From Betaproteobacteria bacterium (lineage in GTDB: Bacteria; Pseudomonadota; Gammaproteobacteria; Burkholderiales; SG8-41): a DNA stretch of 42,833 nucleotides. Shown in pieces: positions 1 to 7,615 of this stretch. Position numbers and translations under genes: made by a program. The DNA lies in assembly GCA_947467315.1 (NCBI GenBank), contig CANIID010000008.1, positions 1 through 42,833 on the forward strand. Direction: 5' to 3'. The notes under the pieces were generated by a model that saw only the letters and a list, made by a program, of their open reading frames with translations, did not search any database and had not been told where the DNA came from. Numbering within the stretch: the stretch's first letter is position 1; every line of letters begins with the position of its first letter.

Positions 1-771
1 ACCACCAAACTCAAAACCGTGGCGGTGAAGAAAGGTGACCGCTACGTGGTGAACGGGCAAAAAGTTTACATCTCGCGCATGAATCACACCGACCTGATGA
101 TTTTGCTCGCGCGCACCACCCCCATCGATCAGGTCAAAAGCAAATCTGAAGGCATGTCGATATTTATCGTTGATGTGCGCGAGGCATTGAAAAGCAAGGG
201 CCTCACCATCACGCCGATACGCAACATGGTGAATCAGGACACCAACCAACTGTTTTTCGACAACCTCGAAATCCCCGCCGAGAATCTGCTGGGTGAGGAA
301 GGCAAGGGCTTCAAGCACATTCTCGACGGCCTGAATGCCGAGCGTATTCTGATCGCGGCGGAATGTATCGGCGACGGCTATTGGTTCATGGATCGCGCGA
401 TCAAGTATGCGAATGAGCGCGTGGTGTTCGACCGGCCCATCGGTATGAATCAGGGCATTCAATTCCCCATCGCGCGCGCCTACGCCGGCATCGAAGCCGC
501 CAACCTGATGCGCTACAAGGCTGCGGGCTTGTTTGATGAACACAAAGCGTGCGGCGCCGAGGCCAACATGGCCCTGATGCTGGGCGCCGAGGCGTCATGG
601 GCCGCAGCGAATACCTGCATACAAACGCACGGCGGCTACGGCTTCGCGGCGGAATACGATGTCGAGCGCAAGTTCCGCGAGACACGGCTGTTTCAGATCG
701 CGCCGATTTCGACGAATTTGATTTTGTCGTATATCGGGGTGCAGGTGCTGGGCATGCCGCGGTCGTTTTAA
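1..771 (+). CDS. Acyl-CoA dehydrogenase, C-terminal part (5' end outside window)
   Basis: The reading frame is open from base 1, so this is the 3' part (256 codons) of a longer gene; full-length family members have about 380-400 residues. The protein would oxidise an acyl-CoA to the enoyl-CoA with FAD and pass electrons to ETF. Visible family signs are the middle-domain strand with VNGQKVYIS, the helical C-terminal domain with RPIGMNQGIQFPIA, the THGGYGF turn and FAAEYDVERKFRETR, whose Glu lies where many family members carry the catalytic base. The protein ends GMPRSF. A TctC receptor gene follows 51 bases later on the same strand, and a decayed copy of this gene's last 145 bases lies behind that receptor. 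The acyl-CoA substrate cannot be told. Confidence 0.92.
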   Translation, partial: TTKLKTVAVKKGDRYVVNGQKVYISRMNHTDLMILLARTTPIDQVKSKSEGMSIFIVDVREALKSKGLTITPIRNMVNQDTNQLFFDNLEIPAENLLGEEGKGFKHILDGLNAERILIAAECIGDGYWFMDRAIKYANERVVFDRPIGMNQGIQFPIARAYAGIEAANLMRYKAAGLFDEHKACGAEANMALMLGAEASWAAANTCIQTHGGYGFAAEYDVERKFRETRLFQIAPISTNLILSYIGVQVLGMPRSF

Positions 772-822
772 CCGCGTGAACGGATAAAACCCCTGTGATC
801 GATAACGGATAGGACGAGAAGC

Positions 823-1782
823 ATGAACATTCGATTGCCTGGGCTTGCGGCAATAGCTGTATTGACGTTGATTGTGCCGGCACACGCGCAACCGTATCCC
901 GCGAAACAAATCCGTTTGATCGTGGCCAATTCGGCCGGTGGCGGCGCCGACACCTCGGCGCGCATCATCGCGGCGGGCCTGTCGACGGCGCTGGGGCGCA
1001 ACGTGATCGTGGATAACCGTCCGGGCGCGGGCGGCAATCTCAGCGCCGAAATCGCCGCCCGCGCCGCGCCCGACGGCTACAACGTGCTGTGGGGCGCTTT
1101 GTCGCACGCGGTGGGCGTCAATTTATACAGCAGGCCGGGCTACGATTTCATCAAGGATTTCGTGCCGGTGTCGCTGCTGGCTTTAAGCCCTTATGGTGTG
1201 GCGCTGCATCCGTCGCTGCCGGCGAAATCGATCAAGGAGTTGATTGCACTGGCCAAGACCAAGCCGGGCGACATTTTCTACGCCACGTCCAGCAGCGGCA
1301 CGTTTCTCGCGGGCGCGCTGTTTTGCGATCAGGCGGGCATCAAAATGACCAACGTCGCTTACAAGGGCGGCGCGCCGGGGCTGGTGGCGATGCTGTCGGG
1401 CGAAGTGTCGATGACCATGACCTCCATCGCATCCATACTGCCGCACGTGCGCTCCGGCAAGGCGCGCATGGTGGCGGTGACATCACTGAACCGCACGCCC
1501 ACCGCGCCCGACTATCCGACCGTACACGAATCGGGTTTGAAAGGATTCGACGCGATCTCGTGGTTTGGGCCGATGCTGCCAATCGGCTCGCCGCAAGAGG
1601 CCATCAGCCGGCTCTACAGCGAATCGGTCAAGCTCGTGAAACGGCAAGACATGCGCGAACGCCTGATCGCCAGCGGCATCGACCCCGTGGGCACGACACA
1701 GGAGGAATTCACCGCGTACGTGAAGAGCGAGGTGGGAAAATGGGCGCGGGTGATCAAGGCGAGCGGGGCCAAACCCGATTAA
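823..1782 (+). CDS. TctC/Bug-family periplasmic receptor (copy 1)
   Basis: 319 residues. Family members are Venus-flytrap proteins that bind small carboxylates in the periplasm and deliver them to a TctA/TctB membrane pair; some serve signalling instead. A signal peptide is clear (hydrophobic core LAAIAVLTLIV, likely cut after AHA, before QPYPAKQIR). Family motifs in order are ANSAGGGADTSAR, VIVDNRPGAGG, APDGY, VAYKGGAPG, LPHVRSGKARMVAV and the ending KWARVIKASGAKPD. The ATG at 823 is preceded by AGGACGAG. The gene is sandwiched between the acyl-CoA dehydrogenase and a decayed repeat of that gene's 3' end, so this segment was probably rearranged by duplication. Ligand unknown. Confidence 0.95.
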   Translation: MNIRLPGLAAIAVLTLIVPAHAQPYPAKQIRLIVANSAGGGADTSARIIAAGLSTALGRNVIVDNRPGAGGNLSAEIAARAAPDGYNVLWGALSHAVGVNLYSRPGYDFIKDFVPVSLLALSPYGVALHPSLPAKSIKELIALAKTKPGDIFYATSSSGTFLAGALFCDQAGIKMTNVAYKGGAPGLVAMLSGEVSMTMTSIASILPHVRSGKARMVAVTSLNRTPTAPDYPTVHESGLKGFDAISWFGPMLPIGSPQEAISRLYSESVKLVKRQDMRERLIASGIDPVGTTQEEFTAYVKSEVGKWARVIKASGAKPD

Positions 1783-1820
1783 CTACGGCGGCGTAAAGAT
1801 CGGGTTGCCCTCGCATGCCG

Positions 1821-1965
1821 CACAGCGGCTACCGCTTCGCGGCGGAATACGATGTCGAGCGCAAATTTCACGAAACGCGGCTGTATCAGATCGCGCCGAT
1901 TTCCACGAATTTGGTTTTGTTGTGTATCGGGAGGGCAGGTCCTGGGGATGCTGCGGTCGTTTTAA
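1821..1965 (+). pseudogene. Decayed duplicate of the acyl-CoA dehydrogenase 3' end
   Basis: About 145 bases closely match positions 625-771: the encoded FAAEYDVERKF.ETRL.QIAPISTN is preserved, and the same GCGGTCGTTTTAA ending is present. By eye the identity is well above 80 percent. A one-base shift near the end (around the GTGTATCGGGAGGG stretch) breaks the frame, and there is no start codon or upstream domain, so it cannot make a working enzyme. It begins 38 bases after the stop of TctC copy 1. It is best read as the scar of a tandem duplication or of recombination in the ACAD-TctC unit. Confidence 0.85.
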
Positions 1966-2281
1966 AAAGGCAACCAAATGTTCGCTTTGTAACCTTTTTT
2001 GAGAACGCTGAACTATCGAAGCGTTCGACATGTTCCCAATAACGTGTCGAAAAATATCTATAAATTCGACATATATTTACGACATGTCGAGAGAGTCGAC
2101 GTGAGGCTGGGGGATTGTTCTCATGCGAACAAACAATAAGCGCAGAGGAAAAAACATTATAAGTATTTGTTTTTAAGGATAATTTTAAAACTCTTCGTAG
2201 CCTCTATGGTGCGCTTCAAGTTCATTCTCGTCCCCGCTATGCGTACGAAGCGGTGATTGACCCAGCCTTGTCCTGTGCCGC
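1966..2281. other. AT-rich intergenic stretch without a gene
   Basis: 316 bases clearly lower in GC than the flanking genes. It holds one copy of the AT-rich dispersed element (2158-2190) and some GTCGA/TCGAC-rich sequence around 2045-2100, with ATTCGACATATATTTACG and ACATGTCGAGAGAGTCGACG. No credible coding region or RNA gene is seen. It marks the left junction of the non-catabolic insert. Confidence 0.6.
2158..2190 (+). repeat. AT-rich dispersed element, copy A
   Basis: Reads TATAAGTATTTG then TTTTTAAGGATAATTTTA on the plus strand. It shares the core TATTTGTTTTTA with copies D and F and lies in the gene-free stretch left of the winged-helix gene. One of ten related copies in this window. 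Confidence 0.65.
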
Positions 2282-2309
2282 TTGACATGAAATGCCCGTC
2301 CGGTATTCT
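2282..2309 (+). promoter_or_regulatory. Sigma-70-like promoter of the winged-helix/nucleotidyltransferase pair
   Basis: A perfect -35 box TTGACA at 2282-2287 and a -10-like TATTCT at 2304-2309 are separated by 16 bases. Transcription would begin near 2316, inside or next to the palindrome at 2313-2327, leaving a leader of only about 20-30 bases. This is the best promoter match I found in the window. Confidence 0.55.
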
Positions 2310-2312
2310 ACG

Positions 2313-2327
2313 TTCTAGAATCTAGAA
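2313..2327. promoter_or_regulatory. Palindromic operator-like site TTCTAGA-A-TCTAGAA
   Basis: Two 7-base arms form a perfect inverted repeat around a single central A. The site lies just after the -10 box and before the start of a winged-helix protein. This arrangement is what an autorepressed toxin-antitoxin-like operon would show; binding by the product of 2342-2866 is inference. Confidence 0.5.
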
Positions 2328-2341
2328 TATCGGTGGGCGCG

Positions 2342-2866
2342 ATGACGATACTGAAACCGCAGGATGTGCTGGTCATGCTCAAGCTGGTGGCGCTGGGCCA
2401 GCGACCGTGGTCCTATGCGCGGCTGGCCGTCGATCTGGGCATGAGCCCTTCGCAGTTGCACTCGGCCGTGCGGCGCGCGCTGGCGGCGCAGCTTGCCGTA
2501 AAAAAGGAAGACGCCATCAAGCCCCACATCCGCAATCTCGAAGAGTTCTTGGTGCACGGTCTGCGCTATGTCTTCGTGCCGCAGATGGGACAGCCCACGC
2601 GGGGCATGCCGACCAGTTATGCCGCGCCGCCGCTGGAGGCGCATTTCGCGAAATCCGCGGAGCTTCCTCCGGTTTGGCCCGATCCGCAAGGCACGGTGCG
2701 GGGCGTGGAGTTTGCGCCCCTGTACAAGTTGGCGCCGCAAGCGGCGCGCGCCGATCCGGCACTGTATGAATTGCTGGTGCTGGTGGATGCCATACGTGGC
2801 GGCCGCGCGCGCGAGCACAATCTGGCCATCAAGGGGCTGGGCAAACGGCTGGCGCAGTATGGCTAG
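2342..2866 (+). CDS. Winged-helix DNA-binding protein, probable antitoxin/regulator of the downstream nucleotidyltransferase
   Basis: 174 residues from ATG 2342; a GTG at 2333 would add three. Residues 1-60 read as a winged helix-turn-helix (ILKPQDVLVMLKLVALG, YARLAVDLGMSPSQLHSAVRRAL). The middle, with HGLRYVFVPQMGQPTRGMPT and PPVWPDPQGTVRG, belongs to a conserved uncharacterised family that I recall being coded next to nucleotidyltransferase-like proteins. No good Shine-Dalgarno is seen, and the promoter is so close that the message may be nearly leaderless. The stop overlaps the next gene by 8 bases, suggesting translational coupling. Role as antitoxin or repressor is inferred from size, fold, operator and gene order. 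Confidence 0.7.
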   Translation: MTILKPQDVLVMLKLVALGQRPWSYARLAVDLGMSPSQLHSAVRRALAAQLAVKKEDAIKPHIRNLEEFLVHGLRYVFVPQMGQPTRGMPTSYAAPPLEAHFAKSAELPPVWPDPQGTVRGVEFAPLYKLAPQAARADPALYELLVLVDAIRGGRAREHNLAIKGLGKRLAQYG

Positions 2867-3560
2867 GGCGGCAAACCCCAATATCGAGATCATGGAGCTT
2901 GCCGTCGCCCGTTTGGGCATGCTGGCGGACGAGATGGTTTTTCTGGGCGGTTGCGCGACCGGTTTGCTGATCACAGACCCGCTGGCGCCGCCGTTTCGCG
3001 CCACCAATGATGTCGATGTGATTTGCGAAGTGGCGTCGTTGCTGGATTATCAGCGCTTGTCGAAGCGCTTGCGCGCGCTGGGTTTGCGTGAGGATCAAAG
3101 CCCCGATGCGCCCATCTGTCGCTGGCGGGCGCAGGACTTGGTGCTTGACGTGATGCCCACCAGCCCGGAGATTCTGGGTTTTGGCAATCCGTGGTATCGG
3201 CCCGCCTTTGCAGCCGCCGAGCGGGCGGCGTTGCCGTCCGGCAGTACCATTCGCATGGTTTCCGCGCCGTATTTTCTGGTGACCAAGCTCGCGGCGTTTG
3301 ATGGCAGGGGGCACGGCGACTACACGGCGAGCCATGATCTGGAAGACATTGTGGCGGTGCTGGACGGTCGGCCCGAAGTGGTCGATGAAATCCGGCAATG
3401 CGAGTCAACTTTGCGTGAGCACCTTCAGAATCGTCTGGCCGCGTTGTTGAGGGAATCGCGATTTGTCGAAGCCCTGCCGGGACATATGCCCGGTGATGCG
3501 GCCAGTCAGGCGCGTGTGCCGATAATCATTAAACGCCTGAAGGCAATAGCAGCGACATGA
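2859..3560 (+). CDS. Nucleotidyltransferase-fold protein (AbiEii/MNT-like), probable toxin partner
   Basis: 233 residues. The N-terminal half carries the minimal nucleotidyltransferase signature: FLGGCATGLL (Gly30-Gly31) followed by ATNDVDVI, where Asp51 and Asp53 form the metal-binding D-x-D. Further on are YFLVTKLAAFDGRG and SHDLEDIVAVLDGR, typical of AbiEii-type and related solitary nucleotidyltransferases. Such proteins act as toxins by nucleotidylating RNA or protein, or as housekeeping transferases. The ATG at 2859 overlaps the stop of the winged-helix gene (ATGGCTAG), so both are made from one message. An earlier in-frame start would overlap that gene extensively and is unlikely. Target and donor nucleotide are unknown. 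Confidence 0.75.
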   Translation: MARAANPNIEIMELAVARLGMLADEMVFLGGCATGLLITDPLAPPFRATNDVDVICEVASLLDYQRLSKRLRALGLREDQSPDAPICRWRAQDLVLDVMPTSPEILGFGNPWYRPAFAAAERAALPSGSTIRMVSAPYFLVTKLAAFDGRGHGDYTASHDLEDIVAVLDGRPEVVDEIRQCESTLREHLQNRLAALLRESRFVEALPGHMPGDAASQARVPIIIKRLKAIAAT

Positions 3561-3646
3561 TGAATCCGCCAGGTTTTGTTCCCTTGGCTCAATCCTGCTA
3601 CGCTTCAGGTGTTCTCTTGTCTCGCCGAAAGTCTTCCGAGAAAGGG

Positions 3647-3667
3647 ATCAAAAAAATAAATACTTTC
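3647..3667 (-). repeat. AT-rich dispersed element, copy J (weak)
   Basis: On the minus strand it reads GGAAAGTATTTATTTTTTTG, a shorter and more divergent relative of the core. It lies directly before the CoA-transferase remnant at 3682. The weakest member of the family. Confidence 0.35.
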
Positions 3668-3681
3668 CTGGCTTAACGCAC

Positions 3682-3759
3682 ATGTCCAATCTCCCCTTAT
3701 CCGGCATCACCGTAGTCTCCCTGGAACAAGCCGTAGCCGCGCCCTTCTGCGCGCGCTGA
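3682..3759 (+). pseudogene. Remnant of the 5' end of the CaiB/BaiF CoA-transferase gene
   Basis: The 25-codon frame starts ATG and reads MSNLPLSGITVVSLEQAV then AAPFCAR before a TGA. It matches the start of the intact gene at 5665 (LPLSGITVVSLEQAVAAPF) almost base for base, with a few silent-type changes. Only the first domain strand remains, so it is non-functional. It lies 1.98 kb upstream of the intact copy with the AAA ATPase gene between them, indicating duplication, insertion or recombination around that ATPase. Confidence 0.85.
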
Positions 3760-4180
3760 AGCAGGTGGTGATGCGTCAGATGCTCACTTAGCCGTAAGCG
3801 GCGGGTCTCAAGCCTCGGTCCGGCCGGGCGCGGGCAGCGAGTTCAAGTTCAATATCCCCGTGTGCCCATTTCAACTTCCCATTGTTATGGTATTTTTATA
3901 AGCATTTGTTTTTATTGAATAAAACTAAGTTGTTTCAAGATGGCTGCAGGCGAGTTTCAAGATAGTCCGGGCCTTTCTGGCAGTCCGAGGGGGCGCTGGC
4001 CGGAACGCCGACCGGCAATTGGCCGCTGGTGAAATAGGCAGATCGACGCTTGTTTTCCTTATTCAAGGCAAGCATGCTCTAAAGTCGCCGTTGTTCCCTT
4101 GAATAGGCCACTAAGCATAAATATCGAAATTTAGTTAATGTATACTTGAGTTAAAAGTATATTTCTGTGATATTAGCATC
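3760..4180. other. Non-coding stretch before the AAA ATPase gene
   Basis: 421 bases without a credible gene. It contains AT-rich element copy B (3897-3925) and a segment, CCGGGCGCGGGCAGCG near 3822-3840, that may be a further scrap of the CoA-transferase gene (compare CGGCGCGGGCGACT near 5780); that match is too short to be sure. The last 70 bases are AT-rich and include TTGAGT at 4146 and GATATT at 4169, spaced 17, a possible weak promoter that would start transcription almost at the ATG at 4181. Confidence 0.45.
3897..3925 (+). repeat. AT-rich dispersed element, copy B
   Basis: Reads TATAAGCATTTGTTTTTA followed by TTGAATAAAAC. It differs from copy A in the first half by one base. It lies in the gene-free region between the CoA-transferase remnant and the ATPase gene. 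Confidence 0.6.
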
Positions 4181-5626
4181 ATGATCGCTACTCCAGCCGA
4201 GCTGTTTGCCGTTCTCCGCCAGTACAACCCGTGGTGGAGTGGCGCGCGTGTTGCTGACCTGCCATCGTGGCGGCGGGCGGCGTTTCGCGAGATCGCCGCA
4301 TGGGTTGAGAACCCGCCCGGTGGCCGGGCGTTGCTGTTGTCTGGCGCCCGGCAAGTTGGCAAGACCACGTTGTTTTTGCAGGCGATCGATGGGCTGCTCG
4401 ATCGCGGCGTACCGCCGCAGAACATTCTGTATGTCACCTTCGATCATCCACTGCTGAAGCTGGTGGGGCTGGAGGAACTGCTACGCCTGTGGCGCGAGTT
4501 CGAGCCCGCGCATGAGGGGCCGGAATATTTGTTCCTCGACGAAATTCAGGTCACCAAAGATTGGCAGACATGGCTCAAGCATCAGGTTGATTTCGATAAG
4601 CGCCGGCGCATTGCGGTCACGGGTTCTGCGACGCCGTTGACGCGCGAAGGGCAGGAGTCTGGTGTCGGGCGCTGGCAGACGATTCGGCTGGCGACGCTGT
4701 CGTTTTTTGAATACCTGCAGTTGCGCAAGACCGAGCCGCCAAAGTTGCCGGAGGTTGCGTCGCTGGCGCAGTTGTTTGACTGGCCGGCGCAGGATTTCGT
4801 GCGGGTGGCGGAGGAGGCGCGGTCGATAACCGGGCAGTTCCATGAATATCTATTGCGCGGCGGCTTTCCGCAAACGGCGCTGGTCGAAAATCTCACCACG
4901 GCGCAGAAGCTGCTGCGCGAGGACATTGTTGATAAGGTGCTCAAGCGCGACATGACTGCGTTGTTCGGCGTGCGCCGGGTTCTTGAGTTGGAGCAGGTGT
5001 TTCTGTATCTCTGCCTTCATGACGGCGGGCAGCTTGATCTTGCCGGCCTGTGCAAGAGCCTCGCACTCAAGCGCCCGACGGTCGCGAGCTTCATCGATCT
5101 GCTGGAAGCCACGCATCTCATTTATCGCCTGATGCCCTTCGGCTACGGCAAGGAGGTGTTGCGCGGACGCGCCAAGGTGTATCTTGCTGATCCGGCCATC
5201 GGGCCGAGTGTGCTGCTCAAGGGTAAGTCGCTTCTTGAGGATGATACGGCGCTCGGCAATGCGGTGGAGTCAGCGTTTTTCAAGCATGTCTATACGCGCT
5301 TTTATCGGCGTGCCATGCGTTTTTCGTACTGGCGTGGAAAGAAAGGCCATGAGGTCGATGTGATCGCGGATACTGGTGACCGCCTGACGCCCTTTGAGGT
5401 TAAATACCGTGCGACGGCCACGGGCGTGGGAGAGCTCAAAGGATTGATAGAGTTTTGTGAATACCGAAAAGTGTCGCGTGCCTATGTCATCACAAAGGAC
5501 ATCCGCGATTTTGGTGTGTTGCCGTTATCCGCAGTCGATGGCGGGGCGCTGGCATTGAAAATACCTGCCGCGCTGGCCTGTTATTGGCTGGGCAGATCAG
5601 AATTGACTGAGCAGGTTGAAGTCTGA
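4181..5626 (+). CDS. AAA-family ATPase with DUF4143-type C-terminal domain
   Basis: 481 residues, the usual length for this family. Walker A is SGARQVGKTT at about 54-63, Walker B is YLFLDE at 116-121, and a sensor-like VTGSA is at 146-150. The C-terminal part has the layout of a PD-(D/E)xK nuclease-like fold: GHEVDVI with Glu391 and Asp393, then FEVKYR with Glu406 and Lys408. Such proteins are common in genomes, often solitary and near mobile or defence genes; their biochemical role is poorly known. The gene stands alone between the CoA-transferase remnant and the intact CoA-transferase, with no partner in the same direction that matches its function. The ATG lies directly after an AT-rich tract with no clear ribosome-binding site, so translation may be leaderless. 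Confidence 0.85.
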   Translation: MIATPAELFAVLRQYNPWWSGARVADLPSWRRAAFREIAAWVENPPGGRALLLSGARQVGKTTLFLQAIDGLLDRGVPPQNILYVTFDHPLLKLVGLEELLRLWREFEPAHEGPEYLFLDEIQVTKDWQTWLKHQVDFDKRRRIAVTGSATPLTREGQESGVGRWQTIRLATLSFFEYLQLRKTEPPKLPEVASLAQLFDWPAQDFVRVAEEARSITGQFHEYLLRGGFPQTALVENLTTAQKLLREDIVDKVLKRDMTALFGVRRVLELEQVFLYLCLHDGGQLDLAGLCKSLALKRPTVASFIDLLEATHLIYRLMPFGYGKEVLRGRAKVYLADPAIGPSVLLKGKSLLEDDTALGNAVESAFFKHVYTRFYRRAMRFSYWRGKKGHEVDVIADTGDRLTPFEVKYRATATGVGELKGLIEFCEYRKVSRAYVITKDIRDFGVLPLSAVDGGALALKIPAALACYWLGRSELTEQVEV

Positions 5627-5664
5627 ATGATAGAGTGAATTTTCATAATAGAGATTTGAATCCC

Positions 5665-6843
5665 ATGCTTCCCTTATCCGGCATCACCGTAGTATCCCTC
5701 GAACAAGCCGTAGCCGCCCCCTTCGCCGCGCGCCAACTCGCCGAGCAGGGCGCGCGCGTTATCAAGATCGAGCGGCCCGGCGCGGGCGACTTTGCACGCA
5801 GTTACGATCAGGCGGTGCTGGGGCAATCCGGCTACTTTCTGTGGCTGAATCGCAGCAAGGAAAGTCTTTCGTTGGATGTTAAAAAAACAGAATCAAAACA
5901 AATACTGACGAAGTTAATCGCGAAGGCGGATATTTTTATTCAGAACCTGGCGCCGGGCGCGGCCAAGCGTCTGGGGCTGGGGGCGGACGAGCTGATGGCG
6001 AAACATCCGCGCCTGATCGTGTGCGACATCTCGGGTTACGGCGACAGCGGCCCGTATGCGCACAAAAAAGCCTACGACTTGTTGATCCAAAGCGAGGCGG
6101 GCATTCTCGCGGTAACGGGCACGAAAGATTCGCCTGCGAAAGTGGGTGTGTCGTTGACTGATATCGGCACCGGGCTGCACGCTTACTCCGCGATACTCGG
6201 CGCGCTGTATCAGCGCGAACGCACCGGCAAGGGCCAACGTATCGAAGTCACCATGTTCGAGGCGATGGTGGAATGGATGAATCACCCGCTGATGTACGAA
6301 CATTTCGGCGGCAAGACTATGCAGCGCGCCGGCCCTGACCACGCCATCATCGTGCCCTATGGCCGCTTCACCGCAGGCGACGGCAAGGATGTGATGCTCG
6401 GCATACAAAATGAACGCGAGTGGGCGTCGTTCTGCAAAACCGTACTCGGTCAACCGGAGCTTGCCACCGACCCGCGCTACGACAACAACACCAAGCGCAA
6501 CGCCGCGCGCACGGAATTGATCGCGCTCATCACCGGCATTTTTGCCAACATGACTGCCGAGCAGGTGATTGTAAAACTCGACGAAGCTGGCATCGCCAAC
6601 GCACGCATGAACACGCCGAATGAGGTGTGGGATCACCCGCAACTGAAAGCGCGCAACCGCTGGCGCGAAGTCGATACGCCGGCCGGGCGCATCCCCGCGC
6701 TGCTGCCGCCGGTGACCAGCTCGGAATACGAAGTGCGCATGGATGCGGTGCCGTCGGTGGGGCAGCATACCGATGCGATCTTGCGCGAGATCGGGTATGG
6801 AGATGCGGAGATTGCGGGGTTGCGGGCGGGCGGGGTGGTGTAG
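5665..6843 (+). CDS. CaiB/BaiF-type (class III) CoA-transferase
   Basis: 392 residues from ATG 5665; the duplicated remnant at 3682 has its ATG at nearly the same place, which supports this start over an in-frame GTG at 5635. Class III enzymes swap CoA between an acyl-CoA and a free acid through an enzyme-bound aspartyl anhydride. Typical features are LPLSGITVVSLEQAVAAPFA, ARQLAEQGARVIKIERPG, GDFARSYD, FLWLNRSKESLSLDV, IQNLAPGAAKRLGLG and VCDISGYGDSGPY. The catalytic Asp is probably in the segment YDLLIQSEAGIL. An unusually AT-rich patch (5878-5909) codes for KKTESKQIL where relatives have sequence such as KSPEGRAIL, without a change in length. Substrates unknown; a fumarate/mesaconate- or carnitine-type acid is possible. 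Confidence 0.92.
   Translation: MLPLSGITVVSLEQAVAAPFAARQLAEQGARVIKIERPGAGDFARSYDQAVLGQSGYFLWLNRSKESLSLDVKKTESKQILTKLIAKADIFIQNLAPGAAKRLGLGADELMAKHPRLIVCDISGYGDSGPYAHKKAYDLLIQSEAGILAVTGTKDSPAKVGVSLTDIGTGLHAYSAILGALYQRERTGKGQRIEVTMFEAMVEWMNHPLMYEHFGGKTMQRAGPDHAIIVPYGRFTAGDGKDVMLGIQNEREWASFCKTVLGQPELATDPRYDNNTKRNAARTELIALITGIFANMTAEQVIVKLDEAGIANARMNTPNEVWDHPQLKARNRWREVDTPAGRIPALLPPVTSSEYEVRMDAVPSVGQHTDAILREIGYGDAEIAGLRAGGVV
5878..5909 (-). repeat. AT-rich dispersed element, copy C, inside the CoA-transferase gene
   Basis: On the minus strand it reads GTCAGTATTTGTTTTG, then ATTCTGTTTTTTTAAC. The core TATTTGTTTT is intact. It lies in the coding region without breaking the frame and in sharp contrast to the GC-rich flanks. 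Confidence 0.55.
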
Positions 6844-6903
6844 TGCATTAGGGGAGGCGTTGCATGTCACACTGCAACCTTGTGGGCGCGTCAACATCAA
6901 CAT

Positions 6904-7012
6904 CGTCATTCCCGCGTAGGCGGGTATCCCCTTCCCCTCGGGGAAGGTAGGTTGGGGGAGTTCGGTCTCATGTGGCACTGTGTTATGGGTTCCCGCCTGC
7001 GCGGGAACGACA
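6904..7012. repeat. Inverted pair of TTCCCGC-GCGGGAA palindromic repeats
   Basis: The left unit at about 6904-6928 has CATTCCCGCGTAGGCGGGTA, and the right unit at about 6987-7012 has GGTTCCCGCCTGCGCGGGAA. Between them lies a second small palindrome, CCTTCCCCTCGGGGAAGG. The same TTCCCGC family recurs at 25985-26071 and 37870-37898. These are intergenic REP-like hairpins, not genes. Confidence 0.75.
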
Positions 7013-7046
7013 GTAAGGTGAGTATTTCTTCTTCGGAGGCAAAGCC

Positions 7047-7604
7047 ATGCAAGTACACGAACTCGTAGCCCAATTCGCCATGGCCGGCGAAAGCGCCGAT
7101 TCCCTAAGCGCCGCGCGTGAACAACTCGAAGCGCTGCGCGGTGATCTGGGCGCGATTGAGCAGGCGTTGAGTTATGTCTCCGGCACCGGCGGCAATGCGC
7201 GGCAGGTGTTTTATCGCTCGCCTTCCATCACGTTGTTGAAAGTGTGTTTTCCCGCAGGCCGTCGCACGCCGCCGCATGACCATGGTGCGTGGGCGGCGAT
7301 TTTGTTGTTGTCGGGCGAAGAAAAAAACACGCTGTACCGCAATGAAAACGACACGCTTCGCCGCGCCAGCGAGGTGACGCTGACGCGCGGCTCGATATTG
7401 CCGATGCGCGCAGACACCGCGCATGTCGCGGAGTGCATCGGCAACGTGCCTGCCATCGGCTTGCATGTCTACGGCGGCGATATTCTCGATTTGCCGCGCC
7501 GCATGTGGCATCCCGAAACGCTGCAAGCGCATCCGCTGGACTGGACGCTATACGAACAATTTGCGCAAGCGGCCTCCAAGGCGGCCAGTGCGCCGTTGAC
7601 CTGA
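7047..7604 (+). CDS. Thiol dioxygenase-like cupin (cysteine dioxygenase family)
   Basis: 185 residues. The cupin metal site is visible as PPHDHGAW (His77 and His79) and AHVAE (His126). The motif LHVYGG gives His140 and Tyr142, spaced as in the Ser-His-Tyr triad of cysteine and mercaptopropionate dioxygenases, and Arg57 in FYRSP sits where a substrate-carboxylate arginine is expected. Family members use Fe(II) and O2 to turn a thiol into a sulfinate. CGGAGG at 7033-7038 serves the ATG at 7047. The amidase gene starts 11 bases after the stop, so the two are probably co-transcribed. The true substrate may be a small thiol carboxylate or something else; relatives are often annotated only as cupin. 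Confidence 0.8.
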   Translation: MQVHELVAQFAMAGESADSLSAAREQLEALRGDLGAIEQALSYVSGTGGNARQVFYRSPSITLLKVCFPAGRRTPPHDHGAWAAILLLSGEEKNTLYRNENDTLRRASEVTLTRGSILPMRADTAHVAECIGNVPAIGLHVYGGDILDLPRRMWHPETLQAHPLDWTLYEQFAQAASKAASAPLT

Positions 7605-7615
7605 AGGAATGCACG

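Noticed and set aside
1805-2042. Short open frames at 1805-2042 as a real small gene
   Set aside because: The sequence is the decayed copy of the acyl-CoA dehydrogenase 3' end with a frame break. No start site or new domain is present.
5914-6978. Open frame of 354 codons on the minus strand opposite the CaiB/BaiF gene
   Set aside because: Antisense shadow: no motif, biased composition, and the plus-strand protein is conserved throughout.
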